From: Lytechinus pictus
Taxonomy: Eukaryota; Echinodermata; Echinoidea; Temnopleuroida; Toxopneustidae
Direction of reading: 5' to 3'
Length of the DNA stretch: 64,000 bases
Assembly (NCBI RefSeq): GCF_037042905.1
Contig: NC_087254.1
Span: forward strand, 10,835,103-10,899,102
Shown here: in pieces, positions 1 to 11,700 of the stretch
Position numbering within the stretch: position 1 is the stretch's first letter
Layout of the letters: every line of letters begins with the position of its first letter
Notes under the pieces: generated by a model
Told to the model about the DNA's origin: nothing
Databases searched by the model: none
What the model saw: only the letters and a program-made list of their open reading frames with translations
Program-made: the position numbers and the translations under genes

Positions 1-206
1 CTATAGGGGATCCACGCTCTACACGCAATGCTTTTTAGTTGATCCCCTCATTTCCATACACGTTTTTTTTTTACTGTTTATACAAGCTTTTGTTATATAA
101 TTATGCTAAGGTAAAATTGATTTTGTACTCATACTTTGATTTGTATCTGTATTCAATTTATATTTGTTATGGAAATTAAATAAACTTCTTGAATCTTGAA
201 TAAAAC
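1..206 (+). repeat. LINE-like 3' tail (partial)
   Basis: The window opens in non-coding AT-rich sequence that ends in a run resembling a non-LTR retrotransposon 3' end: a 'tatggaaattaaataaac' segment followed by short repeats of cttgaat up to about 206. Similar tails with different short repeats occur at 39740-39835 and 51500-51592. No reading frame is left, so this is a structural guess only. Confidence 0.35.
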
Positions 207-939
207 ACTGATCAATTACTCAACCTATCCTCATAAGTGTTCTCTTTTCAGAGCTATTTTAGATAAAAGCGTGGCTGTAGTGCCGTTAGTATCATAAGAC
301 TCTAAGTGCCATCAGTGCCTTTGTGGAATAGCGCCATCTAGTGAAAATAGACAGTATAATATTGATTGGTGGTTCGGAATATCTTGAACTTGCAGGATGT
401 AGCTAATCATGACAATATTTTGAAGGAAATAAAAGGAAAGTAGGTAAAATTTTCACAAGGCGAGGAGAAAAGGTTGATAAATGAAACTTAAACGGTTCTA
501 TTTCAGTGTATTTTTTTAAATTCAAAGAAATCGGAGGCTAGGCCTACACAATGTTGAGGAAAGCATCCTTGTCATCGAAAGAATCGAAAATTTTAAAATG
601 TAATATTCAGAGTTGATCTATATGGCAAACAGTAAAGCAAATAGCCTGGTGTAAGAGTGATGTACGGGTGGGGTTGGGGCGCTTGCCCCCCCCCCCAAAA
701 AAAAAAAAAATCACGACAAAGAAAAAAAAAGAGAAAATTAAAGAAAAAGAAGGAAAGCAGAGTGATATATGATATTACAATTTAGTAAAAAAATAACAAA
801 TTATTACAAAATTGGATTTCTGTCATTCAAATTGCAATATTTTGCTCGCTCGCTCGCAACTTTGTAAATTTTTAGCCGATACGCCACTTTTAAACAGAAT
901 AAAAAATATTTAACCATGTGTGTTTTTCATGCATGCATG

Positions 940-1213
940 CAGGGGCGGATCCAGGATTTAAAAAAAAAAGGGGCACATTTTCCCGAGTAAAAATCTGACA
1001 AGCGAAAAAAAAAAAGAAAAAAAAAAGAAGGTTTTCAACAAAAAGAAAGACATTTCGTCCACGAAAAAATTGACAAGCAAAAAAAAAGGTCTTCACTTTC
1101 AAAGGGGGCGGGCACACTTCTGTTTTAAAGGCATATATACATTACAATTGAGCCTCTCAAAGGGGTGGGGGTACGGGCCGGCTTTGCCCCCCCCCCCCCT
1201 GGATCCGCCAGTG
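940..1213. mobile_element. hAT-like MITE, family A copy 1
   Basis: A 274-bp element with inverted ends: it starts CAGGGGCGGATCCAGG and ends CCTGGATCCGCCAGTG. The flanking octamers catgcatg (932-939) and cgtgtatg (1214-1221) agree at 6 of 8 positions, as expected for an old 8-bp target duplication. The interior holds A-rich tracts, a 'gggcacacttctgtttt' block and a C13 run near the right end. Two relatives lie at 25502-25697 (reversed) and 46812-47007. The hAT assignment rests on the CA-GGGG type terminus and 8-bp duplication; no transposase is present. Confidence 0.6.
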
Positions 1214-1589
1214 CGTGTATGTCTTTCCTCAGATCTGTATTGCTTTCTTTCTATCTCTTGAATATTTGGGGAGGCCTCAGGGGTCTCGTCAGTCAGGGAT
1301 GAGTTTCGCCCCCGGACTTTTTTAAATTTTTCCTCTACACTATTTTGTTTTTATGGTGGAGGGGGTCCAGTAAGTTTCTATACGGTCGTTTTCTTTTACC
1401 TTCTCATTTTCCATGTTTTTTGTTGTTGTAAATTTTCCCTTTTGAGTTTTGCTGGGGGACAGGGTCAAGATGATCCCCTCGCCCCCTGCGGGTATACTCT
1501 CGCAATGCAGGATCTTTCGTTCCAGGACCTCGATCTTGCTATCTTCGATTCCTTTGTGGAAAAAAAGGCGACCAAAATATGCCATGTAC

Positions 1590-3040
1590 CACTGGCGTAA
1601 ATCCGTGTTGATGGGTGGGGGGGATGACTGAAATATTTTGGCATTTTTTTGCAATCATGTTTTTAGATATGCAAGGAATTGTCATTGATATGTCCACAGT
1701 GGCGACCGTGGGTCACGGCATTGGGGGGGGGGGGGGGCACCAGCAAAATTTTTGAATGACTGAGTGAGTGACCTAATAGAGACATTTTAAGGACAATGTC
1801 ATTAAACGGATATGTATCTCACTGATCAAATAATGCGAGCGCGAAGCGCGAGCTGAAATTTTTTTATTTTCACACCTAAAAAGGGACATTATAATCAAAT
1901 TTGTGTAAACATGATAGGTACCTGTCTCGCTTAACAATGTGAGCGCGAGCTGAAAACTTAGATAATTCAGACCTGAAGTGGGGCATTCTAAGGTTTCTTT
2001 GTAGGAATTAACTAGGACCATACGTATTTCATTAACCAAATGGTGCGAGCGCGAAGCGCGAGCTGAAAATTTTTGATATTCAGATCAGAAGAAGGGACAT
2101 TTTAAGGACTGATTTTAGGAATTCATGAAGAGCAGACATATCTCACCAATCCACTAATGCGAACGTAATCACGGACATGAAATGTTTCATATATACGAAG
2201 ACCTTAACATGGGGCAATCACTTTTGAGTCATGAAAAAGAAGCATATGTCACTACATAAAACAATGATAACTCAAGTGCTAGGAAATATATTTGGTTTAT
2301 ATTGACTTGAAAACGGGATGTTTTAGTACAACAGGATTATATATCTCGTTAAACAGACAATGCGAGCACCAGGAACAATGAAGACGTAGGCCCTGGGCAA
2401 ATTATGTTTCATAAAGTTATGATAAAAATGTTTCATATATGTAATGTAACTTAACATAGTTATAATATAATATAACATTCTAATGAATAATATTTTCTTC
2501 TTTCCCACTACGTTTCTCTTCCTTTCTCCCTCTTTTCTCCCTTTCCCCGTTTTTTTTTTTGGTCAGCCGATGGGGGGGGGGGATGTGCCCCCCATGTCCC
2601 CCGTAGTTACGCCACTGTATGTCCATATGGAAAATACCCCTCCAATATTATTATCTTTTTTACCACATGATGGTTTAATGGTTTTATTATAGATTACATT
2701 CAACAAATTTTTGACATTCCATCTTAATCCCTTCCCAAAGACCCCAACATTGATGAATTGGAAGAAACGGGGGTTTCTCTTCAATGTTATAATAAGGACA
2801 TAAGTATTTCGTTTGGAAATGGTGAACTGGCTCTTTATTTGCATTTTATGATTCAATAATATTATTTTATTTGTTAAGCGGTATTTTTTGAAGAATTTTC
2901 ACCAATAAAACAATTATCTCTTGTGATTTTTTTTTCATTTCTTTCGTAAAAAGTGGGGGGATGTTTGTACAGGCCATCCCCCCCTCCTCGAAAAGTGGGG
3001 GGATATATCCCCCCCATCCCCCCCGGGATTTACGCCAGTG
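1590..3040. mobile_element. hAT-like non-autonomous element (outer)
   Basis: Inverted ends CACTGGCGTAAATCC and GGATTTACGCCAGTG are bounded by a perfect 8-bp direct repeat CCATGTAC at 1582-1589 and 3041-3048. A second element (1697-2617) is inserted inside it. The remaining interior is AT-rich with poly-G runs beside each end and no coding potential. The 8-bp duplication and CA..TG ends fit the hAT superfamily. Confidence 0.7.
1697..2617. mobile_element. hAT-like non-autonomous element (nested) with GC-motif repeats
   Basis: Ends CAGTGGCG and CGCCACTG are flanked by a perfect 8-bp duplication TATGTCCA (1689-1696 and 2618-2625). Inside, AT-rich units of about 105-115 bp each carry GCGAGCGCGAAGCGCGAGC or a decayed form of it (near 1836, 1940, 2044, 2158 and 2361), followed by CTGAAA. 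A poly-G run sits next to each end. No transposase frame. It is inserted into the element at 1590-3040. Confidence 0.75.
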
Positions 3041-3049
3041 CCATGTACC

Positions 3050-4525
3050 CAGGGGCGGATCCAGCCTTCGCCAATAGGGGGGGGGACCGGAATTTTTCAG
3101 CCACATTTTCCCCGATCGGCCGCTCGATTTTTGTTTGTTTCTTTGAAGGGGTAGTCCTAATAGTCACTTCTAGGCTTTAGATATATATATATTCATATAA
3201 TATCATAAGCCTTATTTAAAGAGTGCGAGCGCGAAGCGCGAGCAGAAATTTTTAATATATGTGTTTTGATCTGATAAAAAAGGATCTGTTAACGGCAGCT
3301 TCTTAGCCATGAAGACGTTACATATTTCAACTATCAAATAATGCGAGCGCAAAGCGCGAGCTGAAAATTTTGACATTTTTACCTGAAGAATGGAAAACGA
3401 TAAGTATAAAACTAAATAATTGATGCGAGCGCGAAGCGCGAGCTGAAAAATTCGAGATTTAAACCTAAAAATGGGACACTCTATTCATATTTTGTAAATC
3501 ATGAAAAGGATGAGTAATTGGAAATTTTCCTATATTGATAATGCGAGCGCAAAGCGCGAGCAGATATTTTTTGATTTATTTTTAATATACGTTTTGATCT
3601 GATCACAAAAACGATCTGTTAACGGCTGCTTGTTAGCCATGAAGACGTTACATATTTTAACTATCAAATAATGCGAGCGCGAAGCGCGAGCTGAAAATGT
3701 TGACATTTCTACCTGAAGAATGGAAATTTTAGGCACTTTTTGTAATCGTGAAAAGGATAAGTATATAACTAAACAATTGATGCGAGCGCGAAGCGCGAGC
3801 GGAAAAATTCTGGGCACTCTATTCATGTTTTGTAAATCATGAAAAGGATGAGTAATTGGAAAGTTTCCTACATTAATAATGCGAGCGCAAAGCGCAAGCA
3901 GACAATTTTTGACGGTGATCTGAAACTGGATAATGATTTAAATAGAGAACAAGCTGCGTATCTGAATAAACGCATGTTTCAGATTTCGACCTATAGAATT
4001 TGGGTATTCTAAATACCTTTTAATCATGAAAAACAATAAAGCGAGCGCGAAGCGCGAGCTAAAAATATGTGATATTCCGATCTGAAAAGGGATCAATTTA
4101 AGCTATGTATTTCAAGCACTTTGTGGGAAAATTGTGAGGTACCGTGGATATGGATCACAGTTTAAAAAGAGCTGATATGTTTCATTATTATTACTTTGAG
4201 TTTTGACATAGGACCGGGACATATTCTATAAGGACATTATGTCATCATATGAAAATGATGACTATCTTCCTCTTTCTCTTCCTAAGCATGAGAGCGCAAA
4301 ATCTGTTAATATTATGACCTGAAAACTGGGCATTATTTTGAAGCACTTTTGTAATTATGAATAAGATGCATGAGTTAATATCTTTCAACAATCAATGCGA
4401 GCGGAAATCGCGAGCGGAGATTTATGATAATTTTTTTTCCTTTCTTTTTAATTCCCCCTTTTTTCCTTTTTTTGCTCCGCCAATAGGGGGGGGGGGGGGC
4501 CCGGGCCCCTCCCTGGATCCGCCTA
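3050..4525. mobile_element. hAT-like element with long GC-motif array
   Basis: Left end CAGGGGCGGATCCAGCC and right end CCCTGGATCCGCCTA are inverted. Candidate target duplication CATGTACC (3042-3049) against TGTGTACC (4526-4533), 6 of 8. The interior is almost wholly an array of AT-rich units containing GCGAGCGCGAAGCGCGAGC, with poly-G beside both ends. It abuts the outer element ending at 3040. No reading frame of note. Confidence 0.6.
3222..4410. repeat. Tandem array of GCGAGCGCGAAGCGCGAGC units
   Basis: At least eight copies of the 19-bp GC motif, exact or with one or two changes (near 3223, 3343, 3424, 3541, 3672, 3781, 3879, 4040, and a decayed copy near 4396), are spaced about 80-160 bp apart in AT-rich spacer. 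A larger unit of about 240 bp can be seen: the spacer text around 3250-3440 recurs at 3570-3790. The motif core GCGAAGC is the DNA mini-hairpin known to be unusually stable. Confidence 0.8.
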
Positions 4526-5339
4526 TGTGTACCGCCCTTAAGGATATACAGAGGTTCTTTTTTTAAACGTCCGCTTTCCCCATTTCTTTCTTTCTTTTCG
4601 CTTTTTTCACCTTTTCTCTCCCTTTCCTTCGAAATTGGCTTCGAAATATTCGCTTTATATACGGCCTTTTATTCTTGTTTCCGGCCTTAGCCCCCCCCCC
4701 CCGTATAACTTCCTCCTTTCTCTCTCTTTAATTGTTATATTTATTATCTTCCCCCTCCCTTCGTTTCTTCCTTTCCCTGCTCCATATTACCCTATGAGAC
4801 AAACTTCCTTTCCACAATCATGTAATTTCGTCAGACCATGGACCTTCTCAGACCTTCGTCGTTGCAGGCATGCACAATATAGTTGCTGATGCAGCTAGCA
4901 CGTACGATGGACCTTTTCTTTATCCCTTTTTTTTTTGGGGGGGGGGGCGGGGAGCGGCACATATTTTGCTTCTCCATATAGACACGTTTCAGGTGGAACA
5001 ATGCACAATGCGACCCTTCGCCCCTCCTGTCTACAAGTTCCAATATCAGGAATTAGTAGACAAAAGGTTTTTATCTTTTCTATAAAAAAATAATAAATGT
5101 TTTGCTCCTCTTTATGACAAAAAGACCACTGTGACGTTTTTGAAATAAATAAAATAAGTTTTCGGTCTCATTGTCACAGACATTCCATGTTGACGGTGAT
5201 CAGAGCGTCTTTTTTTTTTACCGATATCTTCTTTTTGACCTAGGGCCTTTGGCTCTCATATTAATATGACCCTACTTTCGAAAGCTTTCCACTCCTCGAT
5301 AATAAGCTAAAGATTTATTTTATTTATTATTTTTTTGTT

Positions 5340-5665
5340 TATTAAACTCTTATCGACCCCGATCGGGAGTACCAGACACAGAATACAATACACGTTAACA
5401 ATTCGTTGGTACCAGATCAGAGCAAGACAGTGTAAAGACTGGGATCATTTTTCAGTTGTCACATTATTCAACGAGCGACAACGGTAAGTTCAAACAAAGG
5501 TTAATACCAGTCTTATTTCAACTCAAAAAAGCGCGCGCCTCGTTGATTTTTGCCGCGCCATCGGCATATAGACTGTTCTTGTTTTGTTTACGATCGGATA
5601 AAATCATCCGCGAGTTGAAATCGAGTAAGACTGACCTGAAACAGAGAGATAAAATAGTGTCTAAC
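5340..5665 (+). promoter_or_regulatory. Probable SHMT promoter and 5' UTR
   Basis: The 300 bp before the proposed first coding exon are richer in CpG (gcgcgcgcc near 5530, cgatcgg, ccgcgag) than the surrounding DNA and precede an exon with a clean donor site. There is no clear TATA box at a useful distance. The transcription start cannot be fixed from sequence alone. The open frame continues in phase upstream to 5456, but its composition is not SHMT-like. Confidence 0.35.
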
Positions 5666-5708
5666 ATGGAGTCACCGGTAGAGAAGAAAGCAAAGATGAA
5701 TAATGGAG
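5666..5708 (+). CDS. SHMT1: SHMT exon 1 (leader, proposed)
   Basis: Encodes [14 protein letters not shown] plus one base of the next codon, ending at a good donor (GGAG|GTGAGG). Phase 1 fits exactly the two bases AT that open exon 2, giving Gly-Asp-Ala-Met-Ala. No homology supports this short leader, only phase, splice site and CpG-rich context 7.4 kb upstream. Confidence 0.55.
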
Positions 5709-8700
5709 GTGAGGCTGAGTAGAACTTAATTTCTGCGTAGCGCTTACAAGTTACAACTTACTTACAACATGACATGGTTTTACTTTTACTGTCTTAAGTT
5801 TTGTTTTTAACCTAGGGCTAGGCTAGGGGCCTACGGTAGTCGTAGGATGAGTGGTGGTGACGTCGATTGACGTGAATGATGAAGTGAGCTGAGATGCCCT
5901 CGAACATGTCGAATGGATTGAATGTGTGTGCTGTGTAACGTTGTCGTTAGGCCTAACGTCACACTTTTAGTTAATTAATATATTAAATCTACTAAGTTAG
6001 GGTAAGGCCCTACGGGTTATTGTGCGAGTGCCGGCTAGCTGCATGCACGTAAACGGTAAATACTTTTCAATAAAATAGACACTTAACGTTCGAATCTCTG
6101 CCCGTTCCAGAGGCTGCACACGCACTCACATGAAGGCCACTCATTCAATGAACAAGGTTATGATATAACCTTGTTCTCAGTTATATCACCATGTGTGGCA
6201 AAATAAGGATGGCAATGTTTGGCTTATTTTCTCTTTTTCTTTGGTACAAATGCTTGATTTTATTACACTGACAGTTTCCATTACACCTATTCTTTATACG
6301 ACTTGGCCCTTAAGTAAATTTGATTCTTTAAATTATTTTTTTCTTAATTAAAAATAGAGATAAAAAATGAAAATTTTCTTGCCATATTATTTTCCAACAA
6401 TAGAGGGGGTACACAAAAATATGCCCAAAATTCAAGTTTTTGAGCGCTCTAGTGGATACAAAAATTATTCCCAAGTTACAAATGAAAAATAAATCACAAC
6501 TGTATGAAAATTAGTAATTTTGGTCACAAAAGTGATATTTTAATCGTTTTTTAAAGTGTGTGCTCTGTACAGCATTGGCATTCCATAGTCCAACCTGTAC
6601 ATTCCCCATAGGCAGGGTGGTTGCAGTGAACAAGTGATGAAGGCGAACCATTCCAAGCCCAAGGACCCCTGTTTTCACAAACATTTGTAGTTTCTAAGGC
6701 TAAGCCTGTTCCGAAGACCCTCCTTTTTACAATAAGCCCGTTCCAAAGCCCTCGTTTTTTGTCTTGACTGCGGCACATACATGTATCTACCACTTTTGTG
6801 GTCGAGTACCCCCCCCCCCCCCCCCCCCGGGCTAAGCTAGGTAAGGACTATACGAGTACCGGTAATGTTAATCAAACTCTAACTTTGTTAAGTAAGTTAT
6901 GGGTCAAGTCTTTATGTTGTCGAGTGAGGCAGCGTAAATTAGTCAGTTAACTTAAAGCTAGAGCGCCTGTTTAAACTTTAGTAAGAAGATCGTAAATATC
7001 ATTATCAATGATTTCTGCTCATGCCGAAACACGTCTAACAAAAATCTGATGCTATCTAACGTTAGTGTTGTGTGTAAGCATGCCTTACAAGTTACAGAAT
7101 TCTGTATTCAGTGCAGGTGTGAATGCAGTTGGAAAACACTTCGTCCATCGGAAAGAACGCAAATGTTTATTCCATGAATTCGATCTGGGGGTCTGTAGGA
7201 GACCTGAGCACGTTAAAACCAATAGATCTACACTGTTATTCGTCAAAGAGTAGGGTGTTTACCCAGTGTATTGCACCTGCAGGTCCGTGCAAAAATCTTC
7301 AGGTCAAGTCAATCTTGACATTCATTTGTCATAATAATCAATATAATGATTGCGGGCATTAACAGAAATTGAGAAAGATAAGACAAGAAAAGTTACATGT
7401 ATGTTAGACAGCTCACTAATGTATGTTACATGTATGATGTAGCTTTTACTGGGCAGCTCGAACACATACTGTGTTTGGACTGCGCATAGCAATAATTCCG
7501 TGGCCCATATTCTGAAGTCAGGTTAAACTTAGACCATGGTCTAACTCTGTGCTAAAATTATGGGAAGCCAAAAGTGTCAAATTGTTTATTAAGTTGTATG
7601 TTTGTTATGTTTGCTGCGCTCTTTCCTGATTCATTGATGGTAAAGACAATCATCCTTTTATACTTCCTATACAATTATGAATGATTTGAGAGCCAAATGA
7701 GCTGAAATATGATATTTCTACTGTTAATGATTTATGTAACAGTTGGCTATCCATACTTAAACCACAACTTTAAACCTGAGTTTAACTTAAACCCGACTTC
7801 AGAATACAGGCCCGACTGTCCAGATGAAAAAGGAAGGTTCTGGAATAAAAGTTTAAACAACAACTACATGTAGATGTACATGTACTCACGAATCCAGCTG
7901 GGACAGCGGTCCTTAAAACTTTGAAATTATGCCCCAAAACACATAATCAGCAAATAATTATGCATAAATCTGCATTTTTAATAGAATCATTGTCAAATAT
8001 TTAATGGAATCCTATTTATATTTGATGCTTCTTCAGAAAATGAGCCATATGCAGAAGAATGGGTTTTTACTTTTTCTCTACAGTGAGATATAAATTGATA
8101 AGGAATTTTGTGTTTTTTGTATAAAATTTGCATAAAATAACATTTTAAAATAGGGTGCCAGTTACACATTTCTGGACACCCTGGATGGTCCTATTTAAAC
8201 TTCATGCTCTTGATAAAAAAAATGATAAATGTGACCCACTTGCAAAAAAATGGTGCTTTTGTAAATTCTGTTCCCTAAATTTTGTTAAGGCATCTGACTA
8301 TATCCCTAATCCTCAATGATTCTGAACCAAAAACCCTACATGTATCACAGCTCTAACCATCACCTTGTATATATCTTACTGATGTAAAATCAAATATTCT
8401 CTTACCCATGGAATAAGCCACCCAAATTTTGTTGTGTAGAGGCTGATTCTTTAGCGTAATTAAAAGTTCTGGAGAGTGCTGAATTTGATGTAGTCTGTTT
8501 CATGTTAGTTAATGTTTGGGGGGTATATTCTCTTGTTCTAGTCATGCTTGATAATTTTTGTTAGTCAGTTCATCATATACAGTGTACCTTGCCCAAATAA
8601 TGTAAATGTTAGTGAGAGAGAGAGGGGATAAACCAGAAAAGAAAACATATTTTATTGTATTACCCACTCTATTGTGTTCATATCATTGAATTGTACAGTA

Positions 8701-11700
8701 CACCACATTTGTCTCCATAATATATGAAAATATTACCCTTTATCCTAAGTCTTATCTATTCTCTATACCTTTAATCATACTGCAAATATTTAGAATAAAT
8801 AGATAAATGTGTGAAGGAAGGATTGCATGAATAAATAAATAAATAAAGTAAGAAACGAGCAAAACAAATAAATAAAACAATGGATATTGAAATGAAAAAA
8901 TATACTAAACTACCATAGATCAATAAGTATTAAAGAGAAGAATATTTAAATAATGAATGATTAATTAATACTTTCATAAATACATCATGTCATGACTCAT
9001 TAAAAAATAAAGTTAAAACTGTTAATGAATAAATAACTATCTTTATTAATATAGTAAATAAATGAAATATCAGTAGGCCTAAATACATATAGATTGATAT
9101 TATGTACATGTATTTTGGATTAATTTCTTTATTTATTTACTTATTCATTTTATTTTTTTATTTTATTTTTAATATATATATTTATTTATTATTATTATTT
9201 TTTTTTTTTTTTGGGGGGGGGCTATTTAGTAGTTTAAATTGAATGAAAATTGAAGTCTTGAACCACCAAGTGAGATTTATCAGCCCCCCCCCCCCCGAAA
9301 GAGGGATGAGAAGAAAAATATAACCCTAGGATCTACACGTACACCATGTGTACATAGTACTTTGGACTGCGTGTGTGTGTGTCAGACTCCTAGGATATGT
9401 GCATAGAGTAAATGCACAGATCTGTGATTTGAACACTGAAAGAGCTACCTGTATGTAGTAGGTGAGTTCAATTCAGTTCAGTGCCAGATATCAACAGGTA
9501 TCGTGCATGTAATGCCGTGCTAGAGTCCTTGTGCCTGGTATGTATGTGTATTGTTGTTTTCTTGACAAGAGATTCACAATCTTTATCTCATTATTGATTA
9601 AATAGACCTACATAAATATCCATCATCTGGAGAAAATTTGAAAAGAATCTGGGGAAGGGGGGGGGGGAAGAGTAACCTCCAGAGAAGATGATACGCATCT
9701 AATTTAGGTATGTCATTGATTGTATGTTAGCTATATGAAGTTTATGATTGTATTTGATTTCATTATTTCTTATTTTATGTATGATTGCATGTATAGAGCT
9801 TCAGATAATTGCATTATATTCTTGTTTGGATTTTCATTCTTAATTTATCATAGCAATGCCATATATTGTACAACTGAACAAATGCGTAGGATAATAACAG
9901 TGATGTAATGCACTGTGTTATGATCTTAAGGAATTGATGTGCAATGTTTACATGTACATGTAGGATTCTTTCTCTTTCTCTCTCACTGTGTCTTGCTAAA
10001 AATCCACAAAAGTGATTTGTTTTTTACCATATGGTTAGCACAGTACATGTAAATGCTGAAATGTTGTCAGCCTGTTTTATATGTTCCTTAGATCCACCCT
10101 TTCACAGTTATATGTACATGTATGCAGAGACTCTGTTAATAGCTCTATGGTCATATGATCTGTCATTTCACTGTGTGATTTTTATATTCCTCCACTATTA
10201 CATATCATCAGAATAATACAGCTCACATACCCAAGCTGTCATGATACATATTCATTAAGTAATTTAAATTCCCAAACATTGTTTATCATTTGTTATTTCA
10301 TTTCAGTAGGCCTATTATTGCAGTGGGTTAAGAATTGAGAACAAAACCTATGATTTTTTTTGTTTTTGACAATTGCATTACAGTACATGTACATTTTAAA
10401 TGAGGTATTGTCACATAGCCTTCAAGCCTAGTCATGCAAGGGCAATGAACATGTATGGGGGTGGGGGCAATCGTGCCCTTGTTAATTTCCAAGTAGTTAA
10501 TAAATTGGAATGAAGAGCATAGAAAGGAGAGAGATATAAGTTGTGTAAATCTATTCTATCCTGTAAATGTAATTCAATTCAGATAAAAGTATCTTGCCCC
10601 CTCCCCAATCAGAATACCCTGGGGCCGCCCCTACCTGCATGTACAGTATACATGTGAATGGAATCATATGATTCCAATAACAGTTGTACATGTACATAGA
10701 GCACCAGGTTTCGTACAGATATAAAATCAATACGAGTTCATTGTGTTGTTGAGTAGTTGGGATTGTTTGTTTTATAGACACGCATGACCTGCATTTACAT
10801 TGAAGGATACTCACTGGCTTCCCATGACGTAAACGTAAGGGTGAAGCAGCCCTATTAAATTTGGGGGGGGGGGGTGGTTGGTGATATGATGGCCCCAAAA
10901 ACAAAAACAAGATAAATTTTTGAATTTGGAGTGTTAAAAAACCAAGTCACCTACATGTAGTTGTTTCTTTTCCCAAAGGCCTATTCCTTCAGACTTCTTT
11001 TATCACTTTAGAAATTAATTTGGGAGGGGGGGGGGCTATCCCCTGTAGCACCATCATACTTGCCTGACATGGCGTTAAGATTTTCTCAGTTTCTTCTAAA
11101 GAAGTCACCTGTTTGCAGGGGCGTAGCCAGGGGGGGCGATGGGGGCGGTCGCCCCCCCCAAAACGTCCCCAAAAAGAAAAAAAAAGAAGGGGAAAAAAGA
11201 GAGGAGAAAAAGGAAAAGCGAAGGAAGGAAAGGGAAGAAAGGTAGCTTTGTGGGTTTTTCCTTTTATTCTTTATTTTTTTTCTCCAAAAAAAACTCCTTC
11301 ACTCTTGCTCTAAATCTATATATATGAATTTTGCTTCCGCGCTGCGCGCGGTTAAATGACAATATTGCAGTTCTCCTTTGTTTCCCTCACCCTTTCTCTA
11401 ACCCTGTTTTTCCATCTCAGCTATATGTGTTTCTTGCCAGTTAAAGTTCAAATATATACTTTAGGGCATGAAATTAGAGTAAGGATAGACCGAAGTACAT
11501 GAAGTTATCTTTTTTTTAACTGGTCGCGCAAGTTGGGTCGGCTCCGGGCGAGTAAAATCTTTATATCAATTTCTGCCGTCACCTCCATATAGGCAACTTC
11601 TCCCGCTTTTCAGCTCATTACTAATACTATACAACCATAATTGGGGGCAAACAGGCTCATTACTATACAACCATAATTGGGGGCAAACAGGTTCCTAATT

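Noticed and set aside
5456..5665. In-frame upstream extension of SHMT exon 1
   Set aside because: No SHMT-like or targeting-signal features; better read as 5' UTR.
10551..10910. 119-codon - strand frame
   Set aside because: Crosses poly-C and repeat-like text; no domain or family pattern.
11060..11327. Lys/Glu/Arg-rich + strand frames
   Set aside because: Product of an A/G-rich segment at the left end of a hAT-like element.
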